A DNA stretch of 64,000 bases from JAHBVL01 sp964461025 (GCA_964461025.1 CAYWSE010000001.1:1-64000); one strand, 5' to 3'. Shown: positions 1-8,888, counted from the first letter of the stretch. Notes: generated from the sequence alone by a model not told the origin. Program-made: numbers and translations.

Positions 1-30
1 CACCCAACCGTACGCATCGCCCCCCACCAA

Positions 31-59
31 ACCGTACGCATCGACCTCCGTGTCGATGC
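31..59. repeat. Dispersed hairpin element, copy 1
   Basis: An ACCGTAC lead (31-37) is followed by an 8-bp perfect hairpin, GCATCGAC - CTCCGT - GTCGATGC, at 38-59. The same lead and hairpin recur at 59213-59240. A version with a different stem (GGCAGAC/GTCTGCC) but the same CTCCGT loop is at 8861-8888. A degenerate partial copy of the lead also lies at 7-19. It is intergenic, upstream of the first gene. Its function is unknown. Confidence 0.7.
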
Positions 60-76
60 CCTGCCCCGTTGCCCCC

Positions 77-111
77 GACTCTGGACTCCGGACTCCCGAC
101 TCCCGACTCCA
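77..111. repeat. Heptanucleotide tandem repeat (5 units)
   Basis: Five consecutive 7-bp units read GACTCTG, GACTCCG, GACTCCC, GACTCCC and GACTCCA. Related heptamers (CGGACTN class) occur at 14951-14978 and 60195-60229, in each case upstream of a plus-strand gene. They resemble the short tandemly repeated (STRR) heptamers known from cyanobacteria, although the unit is different. Confidence 0.75.
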
Positions 112-244
112 CAAATCCATTTCGTGTCACTTGCTTCATGCTCATGTAAGATGGATAAGGCTTTCGGAATTGAGATATGGCGTTGTCGCGCGCAGGCCGG
201 ACTGGTGGCACACCCGTAGCGCTCGCGCCAGGAGGTTGGTGACA

Positions 245-3200
245 GTGTCCGCACGAAGCGCTATGCCTGGATTCCTCTCCCGCCGGATCGTGGTGCTGAG
301 CATCCTTTTGCCGCTCCTGCTCACGCTCGTCCCATTGCTTCCGGTGTTCCCAACCGCTTCGCAACCCGGCGACCTGACTTTCCAGGTCTCCAAGCTTCTC
401 TGTCCACCCGGCTACGATCCCGGATCGGTCTCGGCGGGACAAGCCTTCACCGACTGCGCCACACCCGGCAGCGGCTGGGAATTCCAGATTCAGACCTTCG
501 ATGGCAACTACTTCAACGTCGCCAACACCGATGGCAGCGGCTTCACCGGATGGTCGGACGTTCCAGGCGGCGTGGCCTTCAGCGTCAGCGAGATCCTGCC
601 GGAAGGTCAGTCCGATCCGTGGGTCTATTGCTACTACTCCGCCTCCCGGACCGGCGCATCCGATATCGAAAGCTACCAACCGGCCGCGGGCGGCATCATC
701 GGCATCAGCGATCCAGCACTGCTGGACTATGCGCAGGTGAGCTGCACATGGTTCAACACATCTGGTGGTGGGGGTCAATCAGGCGGGCTGACGATCTCCA
801 AGCTCTCCTGCACCGGTGTGGACATCCTCGAAGACATTGTCCAGGATTTCCTCGAAGGTGGATTCCACGAGCAGTGTTCCACCGGCACGCCAGACATCGG
901 ATTCGTCGTGGAGGGCGAATTCCAGGCGCAGGGGATGCTCGATCATCAGCAGGGGCAGGTCGTTTTCGAGGGCTACGCGGGTCAGGCCATCAGCATCCGC
1001 GAAGTGCCTTCAGAATCGACGAACCATCATCAGTTTCAGCAATGGCCCGCGTGCGGACAAATCGTCGATGGCGCTTTCACCATATCGGATACCGGCGGGC
1101 CTCTCGAACCGGGGCAGTCATTTCAGTGGACGCCGAGCGCAACTGGTGAGTATGCCTGCCTCTGGATCAATCTCTACGAACCAGGCATCACCAACGTCAA
1201 ATACACATGCCCATCGGAGGTCTCTCCGGAAGCCTCTCTGCAGGAGCTGGAGCAGCAATGCAGCCCGACCGACGGCCATGAATTCCGGGTGAGTGGTCCC
1301 GCCGGCGATCTCGGAAGCGGCGGATCGCCCTATACCCTGACCGGTTCCGAATTCACCAATCCCGATGGAGTGGCCATCACCATCGAAGAGTCGGTACCCT
1401 CCACCAATGGCGGTGTTCGCATCTTCTGCTCTGGCGCCACCGGAGGCTATCAGGAGATCTCGTCCGACCAGATCGCCTTGCAGGACGGGGCCGCATCGAT
1501 CAGCCTCTACATCGACCCGAACGGATATCAGGCGTGCGTCTGGTTCAACACGGGCGCCGCTGGTGACAGCGATGCCGACAGCCAGCCTGACTCGACCGGC
1601 GCCGAGGATCAGGAGGAACAGACCGGGGAAGAGTCCCAGACAACCGAAACGGAACAGGACACGGAATCGCAGGGAGAAACCTCGAGCGACCTCCCCGAGG
1701 AAGAAACATCCGACCAGGAGGGTGAAGACTCGGTCTTCTCGCAGGAGCCCGAGGATGAGTCGGGCGCCGGCGGTCAAATCGCGGTCCTGAAATACTGGTG
1801 CGATGGCCCGCTGCCCGCCGAAGGAGCGGGATATCAGGAGTGGGCTGGCGCCGGATGCACCCAGGGCTCACAACCTGCCGTCTTTTACACCGCCTCGGAC
1901 GATGGCTCCGTTTCCGAACAGGCAACGACTGATGCCGCTGGCACGGCGACGGTCTTCTTCGGCCCGGGCATTATCAGCCTGTATGAAGTCGCCGTCCCTG
2001 ACTATCGAGCCGCCTTTGCCTACTGTGGTTCGGACACGACGCTCCTCTACAACGAAGCAGACCAGGGGCAGCTCGCCGCCAGTGATCCCATCACCCCCGG
2101 GATCGAGCTCGGTGATCTGGCCGCTTATCCGGAGGTAACCTGCTACTGGTTCAATGCGGCCGAAGAGTCTGACCAACCAGCCGAAGAGTCAGCTGAGATC
2201 GAAGAGGACACCGAAACCCAGGAGGAACCCTCAAGCGATCTGCCCGCAGAGGAAACGTCCGACCAGGAAGCCGGAGATTCCGCCTCTTCGCAGGAATCCG
2301 AGGACGAATCGGTCGCCGCCGGGCAAATCTCAGTCCTGAAATACTGGTGCGATGGTCCGCTGCCGGCCGAAGGAGCGGGATATCAGGAATGGGCCGGCGC
2401 GGGGTGCACCCAGGGTTCGCAATCTGCTGTCTTCTACACCGCTTCGGACGACGGCTCCGTCTCCGAACAGGCATCGACTGATGCCGCTGGCGCGGCCACG
2501 GTCGCCTTTGGCCCGGGAATCATCAGTCTGTATGAAGTTGCCGTTCCTGACAATCGGGCCGCTTTTGCCTATTGCGGATCGGACACGACCCTGCTCTACA
2601 ACGAAGCCGAGCAGGGACAACTCGCCGCCAGCGATCCCATCACCCCCGGGATCGAGCTCGGCGATCTGAGCGCCTATCCGGAAGTGACCTGCTACTGGTT
2701 CAATGCGGCCGAAGAGTCTGCCCAACCAGACGAAGACGCATCGGAGTCTGCGAGTCAGGATGCGGAAGAAGGCGATGAAAGCGCCGCTGCGGAGGAATCA
2801 GGGGAGACATCCCTGTCCGGCGCAATACCGGGACTTGCCGGTCCTACGCTGGCAGGAATCGCGCCCGAAGACGACGGCGCTGGCGTCAGCACCGTCGCCA
2901 TCCTGGAGTTCCGCTGTCCTCCGGGACTTCCAGTGCCGGATGGGGTCGATCCAAACTTTTTTGAACTCAATTGCCCGTCCATCAACGCCTTTCCCCCGAC
3001 AACCTACAAAATCGAGCAGGGAGGACAGGTTGTTGCCGAGGCCCAACTCGGAAGCGGATTCATGATCGCCAGTGGAGTGCCGCCTGGCGCGTCGGTGATT
3101 CGGCGTGAGGAGAAACCGTTCTTCGCTGCTCCCAGAGTCTTCTGTTCTCAGCAGGACTTTTCTAAAGAGGACAACGTAGTTCCACCCATGACTGAGATTC

Positions 3201-4741
3201 CCATAACCAATTGGGCATTCCCGATTACGCTGGTTGCGTCCGGAATTGTTCAATGCCAATGGTTCGACCGTCCGGAGGCTGCGCCCTCCACAGATCCGGT
3301 CCGTGTCCTCATCCACGCGCGCGTCTGCACCACCGCGCAGGTGGAGGAGATTTTCGACGAGCTCGGCAATCAGACTTCTATTGAGCCGCTTGTTATTCAG
3401 GTGCTTGACGATTGTAAGCGCCAGGAGGGCCTGAGCTTCAGAATCACAGGTGGCACCGGTATTGCGGACACCATAGCCACGGGTGAGCTGAGCTTCGTCG
3501 AAGTCAGCAACATGGCTCGGGGGCTGATCAGGGTCGAGTTCATGCCGCCGGCGGGCATCGAGAAAGGCTTCACGCTGTGTGCGTCAAAACCAACAGCAAC
3601 TGCGATTCAGTTCGCCGACTTTCTCATCACAACTCGCGATTTCGAACAAGATGATTCGCTCTTCTACAACCTGGTTGGCGGATTCTCACTGGAATGCATC
3701 TGGGCCGCCGTCGATCCCACCGAGCCAACTCCCACCCCCACGCCCACGGCAACTCCCACGCAAACGCCGACTCCGACGCCAACTCCACGCCAGGCGGCTC
3801 CACCTCCTCCACCTCCTCCACCACCGGCACAGCCGCCATCAGCGCCAACATCGACGCCCACTCCGATCAACATCTTCCAGTCCGGTGGACCGACGCCGAC
3901 CAAAGCGCCGAGCACGCTCTTCCAACCGAGTGGCCCGACACCGACGCCCACCCCGGCGGGTGTCACCTCACTGGTCGTGCAGCCCGGTGTCCAGCCAGCT
4001 GGAGCGGCCATCATTTCGACGCCGGCCACCGGCCAGTCCCAGACTGCAGTCTTCATTCTGAGCAGCTACACCTGCGAGGCGGGGTACGACGTCTATGCCG
4101 AAGACGCCGACCCGGTCGACGACTGCGAAGAACCCGCCGACGATCTCGAATTCTCCCTCTCCGGTCCTGAGCCAGGGACGCAACGCATCGGGATCACCGG
4201 CGCGATCGACGAAGGTTCCGTCGCCTTTGCTCCGCTGCAGGCTGGGGACTATCTGCTGGGATTGAGCCTGCCCGCCGGAACCGATTCGGCCTTCATCGCC
4301 GGCTGCACCAGCGACCGCCGGGCGCTCTTTGCGGAAAACCCATTCGCGCCATTTGCCTACGTCAGTCCCGCCGGTCAAATCGGCGTGAGCCTGGCTGCCG
4401 GAGAAACGCTCGAATGCACCTGGTACAACGTGCCAACCCCGTCAGTGACGGTATTCGCCTTTGCCTGCGAAGGAACGCAAATCAGCGTGGCGAGCTGCCA
4501 GCCCTACACGGACGGAGCAACTGTGGGTTTCGCTTCGAACGATCCCTTTGGCGTGGATTACACCGTCACCACCAATGAGGATGGAATCGCGAATCTCGAT
4601 CTGCGGCCAGATTCCTATCAGCTCGCCGAAACACCAGCCGCGGCATGCCTCGTCGATTCGGATGCGTTCGATGCAGCAGGAAATCTGATCGTGGCGGAAG
4701 GGATACCCGTCGAAGTGCGTATCTTCATCTGCGAGCCGTAG
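245..4741 (+). CDS. Giant modular secreted protein with C-x-W-F-N modules
   Basis: This is a predicted secreted protein of about 1498 residues. The GTG at 245 is chosen because AGGAGG at 230-235 sits 9 nt upstream; the in-frame ATG at 263 is too far from it. A basic start and a long hydrophobic segment form the signal peptide. The body has about nine beta-rich modules of 110-150 residues. Each opens with a Cys near its first strand, and most close with a C-x-W-[FY]-N signature (CTWFN, CLWIN, CVWFN, CYWFN twice, CQWFD, CTWYN). Asp/Glu/Ser-rich linkers separate the middle modules, and a Pro/Thr linker with a run of nine prolines precedes module 8. The closing motif recalls the V-T-C-T-F-x-N end of SpaA/prealbumin-like folds in surface adhesins, so a cell-surface stalk is inferred. 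The paired Cys suggest one disulfide per module. No LPxTG motif or C-terminal membrane anchor is visible. Confidence 0.8.
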   Translation: MSARSAMPGFLSRRIVVLSILLPLLLTLVPLLPVFPTASQPGDLTFQVSKLLCPPGYDPGSVSAGQAFTDCATPGSGWEFQIQTFDGNYFNVANTDGSGFTGWSDVPGGVAFSVSEILPEGQSDPWVYCYYSASRTGASDIESYQPAAGGIIGISDPALLDYAQVSCTWFNTSGGGGQSGGLTISKLSCTGVDILEDIVQDFLEGGFHEQCSTGTPDIGFVVEGEFQAQGMLDHQQGQVVFEGYAGQAISIREVPSESTNHHQFQQWPACGQIVDGAFTISDTGGPLEPGQSFQWTPSATGEYACLWINLYEPGITNVKYTCPSEVSPEASLQELEQQCSPTDGHEFRVSGPAGDLGSGGSPYTLTGSEFTNPDGVAITIEESVPSTNGGVRIFCSGATGGYQEISSDQIALQDGAASISLYIDPNGYQACVWFNTGAAGDSDADSQPDSTGAEDQEEQTGEESQTTETEQDTESQGETSSDLPEEETSDQEGEDSVFSQEPEDESGAGGQIAVLKYWCDGPLPAEGAGYQEWAGAGCTQGSQPAVFYTASDDGSVSEQATTDAAGTATVFFGPGIISLYEVAVPDYRAAFAYCGSDTTLLYNEADQGQLAASDPITPGIELGDLAAYPEVTCYWFNAAEESDQPAEESAEIEEDTETQEEPSSDLPAEETSDQEAGDSASSQESEDESVAAGQISVLKYWCDGPLPAEGAGYQEWAGAGCTQGSQSAVFYTASDDGSVSEQASTDAAGAATVAFGPGIISLYEVAVPDNRAAFAYCGSDTTLLYNEAEQGQLAASDPITPGIELGDLSAYPEVTCYWFNAAEESAQPDEDASESASQDAEEGDESAAAEESGETSLSGAIPGLAGPTLAGIAPEDDGAGVSTVAILEFRCPPGLPVPDGVDPNFFELNCPSINAFPPTTYKIEQGGQVVAEAQLGSGFMIASGVPPGASVIRREEKPFFAAPRVFCSQQDFSKEDNVVPPMTEIPITNWAFPITLVASGIVQCQWFDRPEAAPSTDPVRVLIHARVCTTAQVEEIFDELGNQTSIEPLVIQVLDDCKRQEGLSFRITGGTGIADTIATGELSFVEVSNMARGLIRVEFMPPAGIEKGFTLCASKPTATAIQFADFLITTRDFEQDDSLFYNLVGGFSLECIWAAVDPTEPTPTPTPTATPTQTPTPTPTPRQAAPPPPPPPPPAQPPSAPTSTPTPINIFQSGGPTPTKAPSTLFQPSGPTPTPTPAGVTSLVVQPGVQPAGAAIISTPATGQSQTAVFILSSYTCEAGYDVYAEDADPVDDCEEPADDLEFSLSGPEPGTQRIGITGAIDEGSVAFAPLQAGDYLLGLSLPAGTDSAFIAGCTSDRRALFAENPFAPFAYVSPAGQIGVSLAAGETLECTWYNVPTPSVTVFAFACEGTQISVASCQPYTDGATVGFASNDPFGVDYTVTTNEDGIANLDLRPDSYQLAETPAAACLVDSDAFDAAGNLIVAEGIPVEVRIFICEP
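1775..2170 (+). repeat. Intragenic duplication, copy 1 (module 4)
   Basis: This stretch encodes one C-x-W-F-N module and is nearly identical to 2324-2719, exactly 549 bp downstream. The differences are mostly silent or conservative. It shows a recent in-frame duplication of module plus acidic linker. Confidence 0.9.
2324..2719 (+). repeat. Intragenic duplication, copy 2 (module 5)
   Basis: Second copy of the module at 1775-2170, in the same frame (549 = 183 codons). The linker after it has diverged. Confidence 0.9.
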
Positions 4742-4772
4742 TCGCCACCGGGCGACTACGGCAACAGCGTGC

Positions 4773-5231
4773 TTACGCTTGCCACGCGCCGATATCGCCA
4801 GCTTCCGGACCGGAGATGACGCCGGCCGCCGGCCCCGCGCATTGCTCGACCGGTGCAGCGATTGTGCCGGTGATCGACAACTCTCTGCGGTCGGCCAATG
4901 TCATGACCAGATCCAGAGCGCGGCCTATCGCGCTGCCGCTGACCTCTGCCGATGCTCCGGTGTTGGATGAGAAGGTACCTGAAGTAATCGTGCCATCGGC
5001 GCCGAACGTGAACTCCAGCGTACCGTCGAACGTTGTGCCAGCCGAAGGACCGCCGCCAACGGCGGCCCGCAACGTGAGCACGCATGTCTGGCTTCCTGGT
5101 TGCGCAGACGCGCTACGCGGCACGGTGGTCGCCACGCTGATGCCGGAGACACTCGCAACACCAAGCGCGCGTCGCCGCGTCAATCGTTGCGCAAGCGAAC
5201 GTGACCAGTCGTCGAAGCGGTTTGCATCCAT
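4773..5231 (-). CDS. Small exported protein with Tat-like N-terminus (paralogue 1 of 3)
   Basis: A 152-residue protein. It begins with an MDANRFDDW-type leader and a twin-arginine-like LTRRRALG motif, followed by a weakly hydrophobic stretch ending ASAQ, consistent with Tat export. The mature part is a single beta-rich domain with one Cys near each end. Recurring motifs are GPSAGT near the start, then F-x-G-x-L-x-F, G-x-I-x-x-G-x-F, an IGRAL-like motif, and a GP-x-x-x-D-I-G-x-W finish. The two genes upstream on the same strand carry the same domain, so this is a local family expansion. The domain family is not recognised. The start is the ATG at 5231, with AGGGAA just upstream. It converges with the giant gene that ends 31 bp away. 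Confidence 0.75.
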   Translation of the reverse strand: MDANRFDDWSRSLAQRLTRRRALGVASVSGISVATTVPRSASAQPGSQTCVLTLRAAVGGGPSAGTTFDGTLEFTFGADGTITSGTFSSNTGASAEVSGSAIGRALDLVMTLADRRELSITGTIAAPVEQCAGPAAGVISGPEAGDIGAWQA

Positions 5232-5271
5232 GGCAATTCCCTGTCCAGACCGGGCGCCCGGCCATCATCGG

Positions 5272-6258
5272 CTACGTGCATACGCCGTTCGTGCATGTTT
5301 GCTTTTGCTGCATGTAGCAATTGTTCAGGCACGATCCGCAATAATAGGGATTCGTATGCAGATCGACGCACTGCTCGTCGCAAACCTGCGCCCAGATCGA
5401 AATCGAGCAGCTGGCGCAGGTGCCATTCTGGCAATACCCCGTGCAGCATTGGAAACTCTGCTGGCAGGCGCCCCCGGATGGCGTGCAGGAAGGAACCTCT
5501 TCGTCCATGCATGTGCAGGTGTCAAAGTCGACGAACTGATTGGGTGCACATGGCCCCACGCAAGACGTTCCGCATTGAATCGCATCACCCGGACACATGC
5601 AAATGCCGTCGACACAGCTCGATCCCGCCGGACAGCAGTTTTCTCCACAGGGTGGCAAGCCAGGTGCGCACACACACTGGCAGCTGACCGGATCCTGGAC
5701 GAAGGCCATTCCGCAGTTGACTGGCGCACAGGCAGATTGAGACGAAGACTGTCCCCCTTGCTGCGTCCCGGAACCCGCGACGCTCTGCTCCGTCGGCGCC
5801 GACTCCCAGGTCCCCAGGTCGGTCGTGGAAGGACCACCGAAAGAACCGTGAATCGATGCATTGCAGGAGGCGATCGGCCGGCTCCCGGCCCCGGTCAGCG
5901 AGAGAACACCGCCATCCGGCAGCGACATCAGCAAGCTGACCCCATGCCCGCTTGCCTGACCGACGATCGCCTGAGGGGGCGCCAGCGGCGGCGTAAAACT
6001 CCCCGTTTCGATCCCCCCGTCGTCATCGATCTCCAAATCCAGCACGCCCGAGTATTCGGTTCCGCTGGAGGGTCCGTGCGCTGTGGTCATCCGCAGCGTG
6101 TACTGGCAAGTCGTCGATCCGCCGAACTGGGCGGAGGCGCCCGCCAGACGAGAAAGGGCGACTCCGGCGCCTCCCACCGGCAACGTACGCAGCAAACGAC
6201 GCCGCGTGATGCTCATGGCGCGCGCCCGGGCCCAGGCGTCGAAGCGTTCGGCGTTCAT
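5272..6258 (-). CDS. Exported protein: shared beta domain plus Cys-rich tail (paralogue 2 of 3)
   Basis: A 328-residue protein starting at the ATG at 6258, which overlaps the upstream stop as ATGA and so indicates translational coupling. The N-terminus (MNAERFDAW, then ITRRRLLR and a hydrophobic run) looks like a Tat signal. Residues of about 45-165 repeat the beta domain of its two neighbours (GPSSGT, GSFGGPSTTDLGTW end). After a Gln/Ser-rich linker, about 130 residues are packed with cysteines in C-x(2-6)-C patterns. The tail ends with a CGSCLNNC-type motif resembling the Cys-rich repeats (Stig1/EGF-like style) common in exported proteins of Chloroflexota and Myxococcota. All cysteines are probably disulfide-bonded outside the cell. 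Its role is unknown; binding or adhesion is only a guess. Confidence 0.75.
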   Translation of the reverse strand: MNAERFDAWARARAMSITRRRLLRTLPVGGAGVALSRLAGASAQFGGSTTCQYTLRMTTAHGPSSGTEYSGVLDLEIDDDGGIETGSFTPPLAPPQAIVGQASGHGVSLLMSLPDGGVLSLTGAGSRPIASCNASIHGSFGGPSTTDLGTWESAPTEQSVAGSGTQQGGQSSSQSACAPVNCGMAFVQDPVSCQCVCAPGLPPCGENCCPAGSSCVDGICMCPGDAIQCGTSCVGPCAPNQFVDFDTCTCMDEEVPSCTPSGGACQQSFQCCTGYCQNGTCASCSISIWAQVCDEQCVDLHTNPYYCGSCLNNCYMQQKQTCTNGVCT

Positions 6259-6725
6259 GACCCGCTCCCCATGGCCGTCCCGGTCCACGAGCCGACGTTC
6301 TGGATATCCGGGCCGCCAAACTGACCGTAGACAGCTCCCGCGCAAAGATCGAGTGGCTGCTCGGCTATTCCGCTAAAAGCAACCAGCTGTCCATTGTCCA
6401 CTTCGACCAGCACCCTGATCGCCCGGCCGTTAACCTGACCAACCAGCGGGTACGCCTGCCCGCCGACCTCCAGACTGCCGTTGTCCACAGCGCCGCTCTC
6501 GTCAAATTCGAACTGCAACACGCCCTCCAGGGCATTGCCTGCGCCCGGGCCGAGCACAATCTCGGCCGTGATCGAGACAGCGCACTGCGTTTGTTCGCCG
6601 AACTGCAAACTGCCGCGAGGCAATGTTCCGGACGCGCCCGCATCACTTGCGGACATCCGCTGGCTGGACTCGCGGCGAAGCCAGACAGTTTGCGTACCGA
6701 TCCCCTGTCGATCGATTTCCGTCAT
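6255..6725 (-). CDS. Paralogue 3 of the small exported beta-domain family
   Basis: About 156 residues from the ATG at 6725 (GAGGGG-like ribosome site upstream); a longer in-frame start at 6788 exists. It carries the same beta domain as the next two genes: Cys near the start, L-x-F-x-F-D-E-x-G, G-x-V-N-G-R-A, and an end of C-A-G-x-x-x-G-x-x-G-G-P-D-I-x-x-x-G-x-W. Unlike its neighbours it has no clear twin-arginine or hydrophobic signal (only a WLRRESSQ stretch). It may therefore stay in the cytoplasm, be exported with a partner, or have a decayed signal. It is the first gene of a three-gene minus-strand operon and is divergent from the gene at 6968. Confidence 0.65.
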   Translation of the reverse strand: MTEIDRQGIGTQTVWLRRESSQRMSASDAGASGTLPRGSLQFGEQTQCAVSITAEIVLGPGAGNALEGVLQFEFDESGAVDNGSLEVGGQAYPLVGQVNGRAIRVLVEVDNGQLVAFSGIAEQPLDLCAGAVYGQFGGPDIQNVGSWTGTAMGSGS

Positions 6726-6967
6726 GAGTGCCCACCCCTCGCGGTTGGACCACCAAATGGTCCCATTCTCTGGCGATGGCGCTTTCACCCTATCGTAGCA
6801 TCAATTGGCGCGAAACCGGGCGAGGGCGGGAGTCCGTCTTTCGCATACCGCCGACCCGCAAATACGTACCTCTGCCTATTCCATCCAGTCTCCAGAGATC
6901 ATACGCTCTCGCCAGTATTCAGATCACTCTCCTTTGGTCGTTCGTTACAGCGTTCGGAGATTCAGCT

Positions 6968-8326
6968 ATGCGACACTCACTCCGTTTCGTTCTCGCTATT
7001 CTGACAGTTTTCGTCCTGCTTCCCACCTCAGGTGCCACCGTTGCGACTGCCCGGCAGGACTTCGCCGAACTGGTGCCGATCTATAACGCGGAAGGAAATT
7101 CGATCGGCCAGATCTACCTCGTCAGTCCCTACGATCCATTCGAGGTCGTCGAACCGGGCAACGAACTGCAACCAGGCACGCATCACATCCTGCTCGAAGC
7201 TGGGTTCATCAATACTGGTTCCGAACCGCTGCCGTACGATCCGGATGCACTGCTGCTGATCGACTCCAACGGCTTCGCCTACCAGCGGGTCATCATCAAC
7301 AATCTCACCGCCGACTCCACCAATTACTTCACCGGGGCTGGCACAGTTCCGCCTGGCGAAGACTTCTACGGCGACAACGCCTACGTTGTCCCTGACGGCG
7401 CAGTCATCGATCGCATCGTCTACGCCACTGAAGGCAGTCGCATTTCGGCCTACGATGGTCGAATCGCAGAGATTCCCGCCGGTACCGCAGTCATGCTCAA
7501 CGACCTGGCCGGCTCGCCCCTGGGTCAGATCGGCGTGATGAGCGTGACCGACCCCTTCGAGTCCCACGACGCCTCCAATGCACCCGCCGCCGGAAACCGG
7601 TATGTCGCGGTCGAAGTCATGGTCGACAATCAAGGACCGGGTCCAATGACCGTCAACCTCGCCGACTTGCAAGTGACCGATGAGCTGGGACGCCTCCTCG
7701 AGCCTGCAGCCGTGGTTCCCACCGATCCGGCACTGGCTCTCTTCTCCGGGGGAGATGTCCCACCCGGAAGCACTATCCAGGGTCTGCTCATCTATGAGAT
7801 TCCTGAAAATGGTTCACTGGCCCAGGTCACCTTCGCCGATGGCGGCGCCCGGGATCAGGTCATCGCTGATCTGGAGGTCACTGCATCGACATCGGATTCG
7901 ACGGGCGGTTGCTTTGGATTCGTTGAATGGGCAGTTGCGACGCTGGGCGGGCTGGGGAGCGTCAATGTCTTCCCCCAGAATCTGCAAGGCGCCAATCCAG
8001 CCGCGCTCGATGCCGGCATGCTCTCGATCTACTACCAACAAAGCCAATCCACCCTCGAGCAGCTGAGCCAGCTCGTTCCGCCTCCCGCGGTAGCGGATCT
8101 CCATACCTACCTGATCGAGACATACCTCGCTCCCATGGTCGTCGCGCTGGAAACACTGATGAACGCCGTTGCCGCCGGTGACACTGCAACCGCACAGGCA
8201 GCGCTCGACGATATGACAGCGATCCAGGCCCCCTTCAACCCTGGCGGCGAAGGGCAGCTCCGTATCGCCGAAGTGGAGACGATTTGCCCCGAGGAATTCC
8301 AGGAGCTCATGACCATGGGCGGTTAA
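6968..8326 (+). CDS. Secreted protein with two DUF4352-like domains
   Basis: A 452-residue protein. The ATG at 6968 is preceded by GGAGA 7 nt upstream, and the first 30 residues form a Sec signal peptide ending near TARQ. Two successive beta-sandwich domains (about 33-160 and 165-300) each contain the pattern of a protein-context Ig fold such as DUF4352/TelA: an L-x-x-I-Y-V-x-x-x-D-P-F start, a G-x-x-x-x-x-V-x-x-x-x-x-N centre and a L-x-V-T-D-x-x-G strand. The last 130 residues are predicted helical, with two Cys framing them. A perfect hairpin terminator follows at 8356-8388. Family assignment is by pattern only; ligand and partners are unknown. Confidence 0.75.
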   Translation: MRHSLRFVLAILTVFVLLPTSGATVATARQDFAELVPIYNAEGNSIGQIYLVSPYDPFEVVEPGNELQPGTHHILLEAGFINTGSEPLPYDPDALLLIDSNGFAYQRVIINNLTADSTNYFTGAGTVPPGEDFYGDNAYVVPDGAVIDRIVYATEGSRISAYDGRIAEIPAGTAVMLNDLAGSPLGQIGVMSVTDPFESHDASNAPAAGNRYVAVEVMVDNQGPGPMTVNLADLQVTDELGRLLEPAAVVPTDPALALFSGGDVPPGSTIQGLLIYEIPENGSLAQVTFADGGARDQVIADLEVTASTSDSTGGCFGFVEWAVATLGGLGSVNVFPQNLQGANPAALDAGMLSIYYQQSQSTLEQLSQLVPPPAVADLHTYLIETYLAPMVVALETLMNAVAAGDTATAQAALDDMTAIQAPFNPGGEGQLRIAEVETICPEEFQELMTMGG

Positions 8327-8355
8327 CGAGCCCGTCCTCAACAGCCCACAAAACG

Positions 8356-8388
8356 AACGTGGCGACCGGTCCTCCCGGTCGCCACGTT
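8356..8388. terminator. Bidirectional intrinsic terminator
   Basis: Perfect 14-bp stem (AACGTGGCGACCGG and its complement) around a 5-nt loop, TCCTC. It sits between two convergent genes (ends at 8326 and 8432). The AA/TT ends give a short U tract on both strands. Confidence 0.85.
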
Positions 8389-8431
8389 TCACTCGCAACT
8401 TCGATGCACCACTGCCGCCGGTCGAGCTACA

Positions 8432-8662
8432 TCAATCCCGCTCCCGGTTCGCCGCCAGCCATTCGTCCAGGTCATCGGCATGGACCTCACCACTCCTTGA
8501 ACTGCCGAACGACGTCGGCCACGGGCGCTCTGCTGCTGGCTCGACGACGTGCTTCGACAGTGCATCGCGAACTACCTCGGACAACGAACACCCTCGTCGC
8601 TTTGCGATCGCCGTGATCGACTCCTTCAATTCCTTGGGCCAGTACAGCGTCGTTCGTTCCAT
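8432..8662 (-). CDS. Ribbon-helix-helix (CopG/RHH) regulator, orphan antitoxin-like
   Basis: A 76-residue protein. The MERTTLYWPKELKESI N-terminus is the DNA-contacting strand and first helix of a ribbon-helix-helix fold, followed by the second helix (SLSEVVRDAL). The C-terminal part has a GSSRSGEVHADDLDEW stretch. Such tails in VapB/CopG proteins usually wrap a PIN-domain toxin. No PIN or other toxin gene lies downstream; the next thing is a terminator and a convergent gene. The start is the ATG at 8662, because the strong promoter at 8696-8725 would exclude the longer TTG start. It may be a solitary regulator or a leftover antitoxin. Autoregulation is likely for this family. Confidence 0.8.
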   Translation of the reverse strand: MERTTLYWPKELKESITAIAKRRGCSLSEVVRDALSKHVVEPAAERPWPTSFGSSRSGEVHADDLDEWLAANRERD

Positions 8663-8695
8663 AGGTCTTTCTCTATCGTCGAGACTCTCGCGACA

Positions 8696-8725
8696 TATAT
8701 AGTCACGCCATCTCCTGTATGTCAA
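8696..8725 (-). promoter_or_regulatory. Sigma-70-type promoter for the RHH gene
   Basis: On the minus strand TTGACA (8725-8720) is followed after 18 nt by TATATA (8701-8696), or after 17 nt by CTATAT. Transcription would start near 8690, about 27 nt before the ATG at 8662. It is the best consensus promoter I noticed in the window. Confidence 0.8.
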
Positions 8726-8781
8726 TCCAAATTCTCAACTTGATACCCCCCAACTCGGCGCATACGCGGCATCAAGACCAA

Positions 8782-8805
8782 GCGTAGCCTCGCCATTTAT
8801 GGCGC
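8782..8805. repeat. 24-bp repeat shared with 61580-61603
   Basis: The 24 bases are identical to 61580-61603. The core is a small hairpin, CGCC-ATTTAT-GGCG. Both copies are intergenic. Confidence 0.75.
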
Positions 8806-8860
8806 ACCATCGTGCCTGTATCCGCATGGGACGCAGCGGTGACGTGCCGTTTACTTCCAA

Positions 8861-8888
8861 ACCGTACCGGCAGACCTCCGTGTCTGCC
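8861..8888. repeat. Dispersed hairpin element, stem variant
   Basis: ACCGTAC lead at 8861, then GGCAGAC - CTCCGT - GTCTGCC at 8869-8888. Compared with copies at 31-59 and 59213-59240, the loop is conserved while both stem arms have changed together. Confidence 0.7.
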
